Origin: Psettodes erumei | Lineage: Eukaryota > Chordata > Actinopteri > Pleuronectiformes > Psettodidae | Direction of reading: 5' to 3' | Length of the DNA stretch: 64,000 bases | Assembly (NCBI GenBank): GCA_016785225.1 | Contig: JAFBJZ010000437.1 | Location: 402,501-466,500 of the forward strand | In this document: one piece after another, positions 1 through 9,500 of the stretch | Position numbering within the stretch: position 1 is the first letter of the stretch | Layout: the number at the start of each line of letters is the position of its first letter | Notes under the pieces: generated by a model | Databases searched by the model: none | The model's input: the letters and a program-made list of their open reading frames with translations, nothing else | Told to the model about the DNA's origin: nothing | Program-made: the position numbers and the translations under genes

Positions 1-373
1 TCCACTGACCTCAGCACCTCTTTCAAACTCTGAAGCTTCTCTGAAAGTGGCACTGGGATGTGATTTTTCAGGGGTTTTTCAAGGGTTAAAAAGTCACACC
101 TTATACCTAGTGGTTGTATAAGCCTTGCTGTTTGTGATTTCTCAATCCCAGCTATCATAGTACAATAACAGTGGTACCTGTTTGAGAACAGGATTAACTT
201 GGTATCTGGGTTGTTTGTGGTTTGACTGGAAGCAAACTCGCCAAAAGTTTGAGCCAGATTGCATTTCAAGATCAACCCAGATTAAAACTCTTAACTTCTC
301 TACTCACTCATCTTTTTTTTCTCTCCTCCCTCTTTATCTCTTCCTCCATCCCTCCATCCTTCCTCCTCTGCAG
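1..373 (+). other. CACHD1 intron (3' part)
   Basis: This is intron ahead of the first exon in the window. The last 80 bases are a CT-rich polypyrimidine tract leading to the acceptor. Nothing else is recognised. Confidence 0.8.
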
Positions 374-555
374 TCCTCCGTCAGGAACGAGGTTATGGCG
401 ACCAGTCACGTCACGGATGAGTGGATGACACTAATGGAAATGAGTAGCCTCAACTGCTACATTGTGCGCCGTTACATAGCAACCCCCAGTGGGGTGCTCC
501 GGATTTACCCAGGATCACTGATGGACAAAGCCTTCGACCCGACCCGCAGACAATG
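374..555 (+). CDS. cachd1: CACHD1 exon 1 of window (Cache domain)
   Basis: The acceptor is TCTGCAG at 367-373 after a long pyrimidine tract; the donor is ATG|GTGAGG. The exon starts in phase 0 and ends two bases into a Trp codon. It encodes fragment residues 1-61 and includes VTDEWMT and YPGSLMDKAFDPTRRQW, which are hallmark CACHD1 Cache-domain segments. Confidence 0.94.
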
Positions 556-3500
556 GTGAGGCTTACTTTGGAGGGCGGGAAGAGGGGGAGAAAAGGGATG
601 AAGGTGTGTGTGTGTGTGTGTGTTAGTAGAGCAAAAGGTGGCATGAGACAGTGCTGGGTAGGTGGGAGTTAAAGGGAATGTGTGCAAACTGCAGGTGCAT
701 GACTGTGCTTAAAAAAATAAGCAAGTTAAGAGTTCAGCCCATATTACAATACATGTTTCCAAAGTAAAGTAAATTGAGGGTAGATGTGATCACGATTTGT
801 GCATGTGAAGTCCAAAACCAGTACCCTGGCAGTTTAGTGCATTCCTCACAATACAGTAGAGTTCACATCCTCAAGTTTCTGCAAGTAAGTGTTTGAACAC
901 AACCCATGAAGCATCTTAAAAAAAGATATCTGATTTACTTTGTGAGCTCTTTTGTAATGACACTCTGCCTGTGTGATGTACTGTGCAGGTACCAGCATGC
1001 TGTGGCCAACCCGGGCCTCATCACCTTCACTGGGCCATATCTGGATGTGGGCGGGGCGGGATACGTCGTCACAATCAGCCACACCATCCACGCCTCCAGG
1101 TAAGAGAAATAATATGCATTTTTAGTTTGTACAGGAAAAAGTGCTCTCAAACTATTTGGGACAACACTCATCAGCCTTCCTCATTAGATACTGCTCATCA
1201 ACAGATTGACTTTTTGTTACGAGCCCAGACATTATTGTGGGCAGTTAGGCTCTCAGCCCAGGAGTCACTTCAGCCAGACCGCACCGACTGTGAAGACAGG
1301 AAATCATTTGAGGGAAACTAAAGGAGGCCGTTGGCCAGTTTTGCTTCGGGGCTGTGCAGTGAGCGACACAATGACCCTCAACCAACTGGTCTGGTTTCCA
1401 TCACAGTTATCATCAAGTATCTGCTCCTCCAAAAAGCCCCCTGAGTGACTTGTTCATTCATATTCCAAGCAACACATGGTGCTGCGAGGGAGGACAAACT
1501 GAGTATAAAGACCCCGTCCTCTGGCCATTTATACAAGTAACTGCAGGATGTTTTCCACATAGATTGAGATCTGAGATTAACATGTGGTTGGGCCAGTTTA
1601 AAATGGGACTCACCAGAAGGGCTAGTGTCGCTGTTTACGTTGGTACAGTAAAAGCCACGGTCCATGCAAGTGTTCACTTTCCACACAAACATTCAGCATC
1701 AGTGAGCGAGGAACCAGGATTTGTGTGTTGTTGTGTACTGCCTCAGTGAGCATGTAATCATGCAGTCTGCGTGACTGCAGCTTTACACAGTGTGCAGGTG
1801 GGTGTGTGTGTGAGTTGTGTGCAGGGGGATTTTTTTTTGGGCTGTTGTCAGGAATCATTCATGGTATCCTAAAGGTCTACATTGTGAGCTATTCAGCATG
1901 CATCTTACCATGCAGTTAAAACAACAGCCTTTTTTTTTTTTTTTTTTTTACTTATTGGGCATTTTAGCTTTTATTGTGATTGTGATTTAAAGTGGAGAGT
2001 TAGAGGAGTTAGGGAGAGGTAGGGGATGACATGCAGCAAAGGTCCTGGGCTGGAATCAAACCTAGACCCAGGACTCAGCCGTAAAGGTCCCACCAAAGTG
2101 AACTACCGTGATACCCCGGAACCTCCAAGCAAAACAAGAACAGAGAAGTTTGATGTAGACCAGAACTGTTTTTAATCCTCTGTGTCTTCTGCTCTGCTCT
2201 CTCTCTTTAGCTCTCAGATGGCCCCTGGTTATGCGGTTGCGGTGATGGGTATCGACTTCACTCTTCGCTACTTCTATAAAGTCTTGCTCGACTTGCTGCC
2301 CATCTGCAACCAGGACAAAGGCAACAAAATCAGGTGAGTTTTAGGACACATGAGATAAGCGGTTGACTTATTCCCTTCTTTCTCATGTCTTTGTGTAAAT
2401 CATTGCTTCTGTCTTCATCTTTCTCAGTTTTCTTCACCCCCCCCAATTTTCTGTTTTACTGAACAACAGTTCAACCTTGAACAGCGATCGAGAAGAAAAA
2501 AGACAGAGGGGAAAGAGAGATAAGCTGATTATTGCAGCATTCCTACTGGAGATGTGGCGGTTGCTGCTGTCTCTCTGTTCAACATACTTTCTCTCGCTTC
2601 AGTGTCTCCTGTCTTTTCTCTTTCTTCATCCTTTCTTTTCGATCTCTTCCACTACCCCCCCCCCACACACACACACACACACACACACACTCTCACTCTC
2701 TCTCGCTGCTTCCTTCATGCTCTCTCTGTAGGGGTTCAGGGGCCATAGAAAACAGGATTAGCTCAAAGGGGGTGTGGTGTGGAGAGGAGCCATTTTTGGC
2801 AGGATGTTTAAGGAACCGAGGGAAGCAGAGTCATGCAGATGAATGAAGCTGAATTTAGCCCTGGGGGAAAAGGCAGGACAATAGACATATATATGTTTAA
2901 CTCACACACACCCCACCCTTCTGTCATAAACCCTGTTCTTACCTTTAGAATTAAGAGTCACTGTCTGCACCCTGATATTTGTGTGTTTGTGTGTGTACAT
3001 TGTAGGTGCTTCATCATGGAGGACAGAGGGTACCTGGTGGCACACCCGACCCTCATTGACCCCAAAGGTCACGCCCCTGCAGAGCAACAGCACATCACAC
3101 ACAAGGTAAAACACCCAGAGACAAGTGCACAAATATAATAACACAGCTTCATGTGTCATTAACCGGAAATATAAAGAAACCTTTCAATGAACAGTGACGT
3201 CAATCCTCTAAACATGTCCTTAACCGATGGGTTACGGATATGGGTTAATTGCAAAAATACTTCATTGTAGTATACAACTTGAAGAAAACGCTGCAGAACA
3301 ACACTCATTATAATGTAAAAAAAGAGGCAAATGGTTACACATGCCTCACGATTTAGTTTTGGATGACATCTGATTCTCGCCTTTTTTCGTGATTAATTCC
3401 TCAATTCGTCACGCTGGCTTTTTGACGGCAGGAGCCGCTGGTGGCCAACGACATCCTGAACCATCCCAATTTTGTCAAGAAAAACCTGTGCAACAGCTTC

Positions 3501-6500
3501 AGCGACCGCACCGTGCAGCGCTTCTACAAGTTCAACACCAGCATCCTGGTAAGTCGGAGGCACGCTGGACAACTGGACGTTTGACTGGCTGCACATGATG
3601 CACGCTGATGTTCTCAGTATCGTACCAGACGCAGGTACATTTGTAAGCCAGTTGTTAATATTTGATAGAATGACACTGCTCCCTAGTGGAGATCTTTGGT
3701 GTCGCAACTAAGAATTATTTCGCATTGTGTTTTTGTGTAGTCTGAGAGTCTGCAGCTTTAAAGATGTAAATGCGTCATGCTATTTTAATCAAGCTCACTT
3801 CTAGATTATCGATTTCATGTGTATTATATCACAAAGCTGAATTTACGTGAAGAACTCATGTTCCTTGCCAGTTGTTTTAGCAGTATCTTTTTAATTTATA
3901 TGTTTTTTGACTTTTAGACAAGTGTAGAAAGTACCTTGAAAATTTCCAGATACCCAGTGAGATGATATGCTGATGTCACTCTCTAACCCTTTTTCTCTCA
4001 GGGGGACCTCACCAACCTGGTCCACGGCAGCCATTGTTCTAAATACCGTCTGACCAGAATCCCCGGCACCAACGCCTTTGCCGGTATCGTCAACGAGACG
4101 TGTGACTCGCTGGCGTTCTGCGCCTGCAGCACCGTGGACCGGCTCTGCCTCAACTGCCACCGGTCTGTGCTTTGCCCCCGCACTCATGAAGGGTTTACTG
4201 CTAGACGATAGTGCTTGGAAAATACTAAAGAACAAATGAGATGTGTGATCAGATGTTTGTTGTTCAGGTTTAGTAAAGATCCAGATCTCTGTGACGTTCA
4301 GATGGTACAATGTATTTACAATCATTCCATTAGTGGAACTCATTAGAGAAATATTACAAACCTGGATGTGTGAAGCAGTTATTACCTGATCGAAACATTG
4401 GAGCTCAGTACAGAATGGTGACAACGTTTCTGTGTTTGTGTGTTTTTCAGAATGGAGCAGAATGAGTGTGAGTGTCCATGTGAGTGCCCTCTAGAGGTCA
4501 ACGAGTGCACAGGCAACCTCACCAATGCTGAAAACAGGTGAGTGTGTCTGAGCCATGTACACACCATGTTTACATTCAACAGAAGTGCACAAAATAATAG
4601 AGAGTAGCTGAGAGCGATAGTTGATAGTTGTTGGATTTCACATTCAATTAATTAAAAAAACTGTTATTCAGTTCATCAGTTTTGTTTATAACTCATGCAC
4701 TGGGAATATTGATTATGGACAAATAGTTGGCATGGTATGTGTGAATGACAGACCACACCAAGTCATATCGTGCCAAAAGTTAAAGTATCTACTCAATAAT
4801 ATGTGATGTAATATTTAGTTACATCCTACCAGTAGTATTTAGCACCAGTGGCTGAGTTTCATCTTAAACATTTGTAAAAGCTATTTCTGTGTATCTGTCT
4901 GTGTGTCCCTTTCATATTCCTGTCATTATGAATTTAGCTGTGGGAGCTTTGTGAATCTTTGTGGGTGTTTCCTCACTTTTGTTCCTCGCTCACTGTCATT
5001 CTTGTTCTGTCTCAGTCTCTTCCTCTACTTGTTTTTTTTTTTTTACCACTCTGTCCATCATTCTCTCTCTTTCTTGTTTTACCAACCTCCTCTCATCAAC
5101 CATCAGCAGCCTCTAACGCCACGTCAGTGTTTCAAAAGCCAATTCCCATTTGTACGTTAGGAAGACGTGCAATTATCATTTTCCACTGTCAAATTTTTCT
5201 TCTTTGTGTCAAGCAGCATTGACGCGTGTTGTCTTTAGAGCTGATGTGCATCCACTGACATGTTGGAGACATTATTTCCTGTGCTCCTGTGTCCTTTTAT
5301 GGCAGTTTTACTGCCTCTGCTTTCATTGAATGTAATCCTTTCATTATAGGATTTGGATAGATTTTGTCAGCTGAGTGTTTGGACCAAGAGTGTGCACTGT
5401 ACGTCCATCTTTTGGCATTTTGAATTTGTGCATTTTGTGATCGCGTGGTTGCATGTTGGCACAGGAACCCCAGCTGTGAGGTGCACCAGGAGCCAGTCAG
5501 TCTGAATGTGATTGATCCCAGTCTGCATGATACCCTGCCCCAGTGCATCAACACCCGCTGTAGCCAGAGATACACCAGCAGGTAAATGCACTCAGCTACA
5601 CACAAACACATACATATACTGTATATACCAACAACACTGTCTCACAGAGCCTTATACCAGCAGACACTAAAATCTGCCATGAGTTGTAAAGTGAATTACA
5701 GCAAAGTTACATTTGAATGTAAGTAGTATAGTATAGTGCCACCCAGTGGTAATAAATGGGATTGTGTTGCTGTACATGTAGATTTGATTTGACAGCACTG
5801 AATCTTGTGTTTCTTACCCAGACTTTGTTAATGTGCATGATACGCACATGTGGGTTGGGAGAGAGAAAATGAATTTGAGTATAAGTTAATTAAGAAATTC
5901 ATAAGAGTATAAGAGTAAAAGAGTATCCTTTGTTCTATAACTGAGAACATCAACTAGTTGTTCAGCACTCAGCCAGTGTCTTAAAAGCCTTCTGACTCGT
6001 TGGAGTGTGTGCTCTCCACTAATCTTATTTTGATCTTTGTCATCAGTGACTGTTTCGGTGTGTTGGACTGTGAGTGGTGCATGGTGGACAGCGATGGTAA
6101 GACCCATCTGGACAAGCCTTACTGCGCCCTGCAGAAGGAGTGTTTCGGAGGCATCGTCGGTGCAAAGAGTCCCTATGCAGATGGCCTGGGTCTGCTAGGT
6201 GAGAAAAAGATCAGATGCATCTTTTTGTTGGAAATGTGATTATTTTTTGGTCTGAGGCTTTCGTATCTGGTATCTAATCTAATCTAATCTGTGGCCATTG
6301 CTCGCTGTTGAATATTATTTTTCTGTGGCATTTCACACGACAAGAGAACAGAAATGTACAAATCAGTCTGAGCTGCTTGATTCTGGCTTGTTTTCTTGTC
6401 TCTTCTTGAGCCCATCTGTATTTTTTCTGCAGATGAGGAGGTGGCATCTCTGAACATGATCAAGAGTGCCCCTGTGGGTCCAGTTGCTGGGGGCATTATG

Positions 6501-9500
6501 GGATGCATCATGGTGTTGGTGCTGGCTGTGTATGCATACAGACACCAGATCCACAGGCGCTCGCACCAGCACATGTCACCACTGGCAGCACAGGGTAAGT
6601 GTGACTGGATAGATGGATTCTGTGTCACACATTTATACAGTTATAGTCAAACCTTGCAACTTACAGATCAGTGAAATTGGAACGGAACATATTAAAATAA
6701 CACATTTAGGCACCATGGAGGGATTTTGAATAAAATAAACCCAAAGATTATTTATTGTTTTGCATTTGTAAAAGACTACAAGAGCAAGATTGGAAGCAAA
6801 ACATTTTGTTCTCCACATGCTGACATTTTTTAAATATCAAAGAAAGAGAAAGAAAGTGTTAAAGCAACATGATTAACAAGCAGAATTGAGTGCTGGTGGA
6901 GCTTAACAGCTGACATTAGCACCACGCCAGCCGCCGCTGCATGATTTGTGTAATTACTCGGTTTCAGTGACATAAACATCAAACAAGATTACAAACTCAT
7001 TAAAAATCTTCGGTCTAAGTCACTTCAAATTTGATAGTTTGGCAAACAACCTAGAATAGATGGTGGAGAGTGTGGCTGAAGAATTGGCTCATAAAGCCGG
7101 CATGTGTGCAGGGCATGTTCAGCAGGATGCTCACACTGCAACAGTACACACTGAAACAAAGTTAAAAGTAAGTCAAACTGCAGCACTAACACGCACAAAC
7201 TAAAAGTCTTCCGCCTGACTAATAATCTTTGTACACAGGTTATTTTTAGGTTCTGGGGAGCTAATTGCTAGATGTCAGTTTAGCCGTAATTCCACTCCCA
7301 TTCGTTTTTAGCTCTGTTTTGATACTGAAACCTGGTTTATTCTTCCTTTTTGTGCTTGTAATACTTCACATACTTCACAATACTCATTTCCTTCCTCTCT
7401 CTTCACCTCCATGTTGCTCTAGAAATGTCTGTGAGAATGTCCAACCTGGATAATGAGAGAGATGAGAGGGATGAAGACAGCCACGAGGACAGAGGAATCA
7501 GTAAGTTTTGTTTGAGATCTGAAGGAGAAAGGTTTAAGTGTGAGAGTTTCAAAACTTTGGTAGAAGTAATTACACTGTTTTTAAACCTTGGCATGTCTCA
7601 CTATTTCACATTAGACATATTTGAGTACCGATTAACACAACCTTGTTTGTTGACCCATGTGCTCTCTTCACTTTCAGTCAGTAACACTAGATTTATTGCT
7701 GCGGTGATCGAGAGACACACACACACTCCTGAACGGAGACGGCGGTACTGGGGACGATCTGGGACAGAGAGTGACCATGGTGAGACATTTTATTTCTGTG
7801 TCACCCATATACATGGATCAACAGAGGCGGGAAGGAGGAGGTTGTTGAATCATCGACAACCAATGGGATTCGTTTTAATACAGTTTAAATACTGCGGAGG
7901 CGTCCTCTTGCAACTGACCAGTATTTGCCTCCATGTCATGTTGAGGTTGTGTCATTGCGTTATACAACAGATACGTTCTAAAAAGAATCTGCTACGTGGA
8001 AGATGAATCAGTAATGCAGTGGTTATAAAAACTGGCAAATCCTGCCCAAAATAAGTGTCAGCCACATGAGTTGTGCCGAACATTTGCCTCAGGCAGAGAC
8101 AACACAAACATAACCACAACTGTAAATTTGAACTATGTAGGAATCTGAACCACTTAGGCTCAGCAGCACCCCCGCACAAAGAGACAGCTCTTGAACCAAA
8201 CTCCTGGATTAGGAGGTGGACTCTCGTGAGTTGGTCAATGGGGTCATCTGTGTTGTCCTGTTGTTAGCGACAGGGTGTGGAGCTCAGATGTTCAGGAGGA
8301 TCTTGGACTGGAGCCACTGCTCATTTGCGTGGAAGGGAGCCAGCTAAGATTTCAGTATAAAATACTCATCATAGACCAAATAACCTTAACAAGATGAAAT
8401 TTAGCAATCCTCAGATTTGGTGCCGAGGTCTCATCTTTTCTTTGAAATGATGATTGTTCCATTTTCATTGTCACAGCACATTTTAAAAACCACAGTTAGC
8501 TCTCAGTTCAGTGGCAGCGGTTCAGCTCCTGGCTGGTTCTTTTCATTATATCACAGCTCAGGACCTGCTTCTCTCTCTCTCCTCTTCAGCTCTGGGAGAG
8601 TTGCTCACGCTCGCTGTAGCCTTTTGTGGAGCTTGTAAGTCTGACACTCGACGTTTGGATGGATGTTTTCACCCACATGGGCTCTCACCACCCACATATG
8701 GCTTCACTCCACTTCCTGCCAATGAGTGTCTCCATTACTTGTTGCATAACGGACGGTGACGGAGAGGATTAATGTGAAGAGAGGAGAGTGGGCTAGAGTG
8801 AAACAAAGATAAGTCAGTTTAAAGGATGAAGAAAGGAGAGAGAGAGAGCTGTACAGGAACAGAGAATATTAGTTTCACTTTAGTAGTAAGATGAACTCAT
8901 CTCTCGTGATTCTTTTCTCTGCATTTCATTAAAGTACAGAGAAAATCTACTGCATAACATGCACTTACGATAAAGAGTAACTTTAGATATTCCTACATAT
9001 CAGAGAATGTTATTTTTACACAAATTCCACTATTTGAAGGACAACTTTTTAAGGAAGAAATCTGTAATAGCATTTAAGAATGACATCTGAATTCCCCTTT
9101 TAATATTGTAAAATAATGGAAAAAGAGAGAGAGCATAATAGAGTGATTGTAAAAAGGTGAATAAAAAGGGCATTGACAATAAATGGACAGGAAAAGAGAT
9201 CATGTGTAACTGAGGATGGTAAAGTAAAAAAAAACTGAAATTGGAGGACAAGTGCAGAGGTGGAGACATGCAAAAATGATGAAAAAAGGGAAAATTAGAG
9301 TGAAATAGAAGGGCAGGAGGACAGGGACAGAGAGGAAGATGAGTTTGAAGTAATGGAAAGAGTGGGCGGGCGTTAGTCTGTTTCAGGAGTCAAACACATT
9401 CATTAGTTGACGCAACACATCTTCTCTGCTTGGTGGAAGCTGCTCTCCTACCACCGTCCACATGCTCGCATTGTGTAAGAGTGTAACGCGCACGCACACA

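Noticed and set aside
3891..4424. 177-codon minus-strand open frame
   Set aside because: It is antisense to the CACHD1 exon at 4002-4162; the real coding strand is plus.
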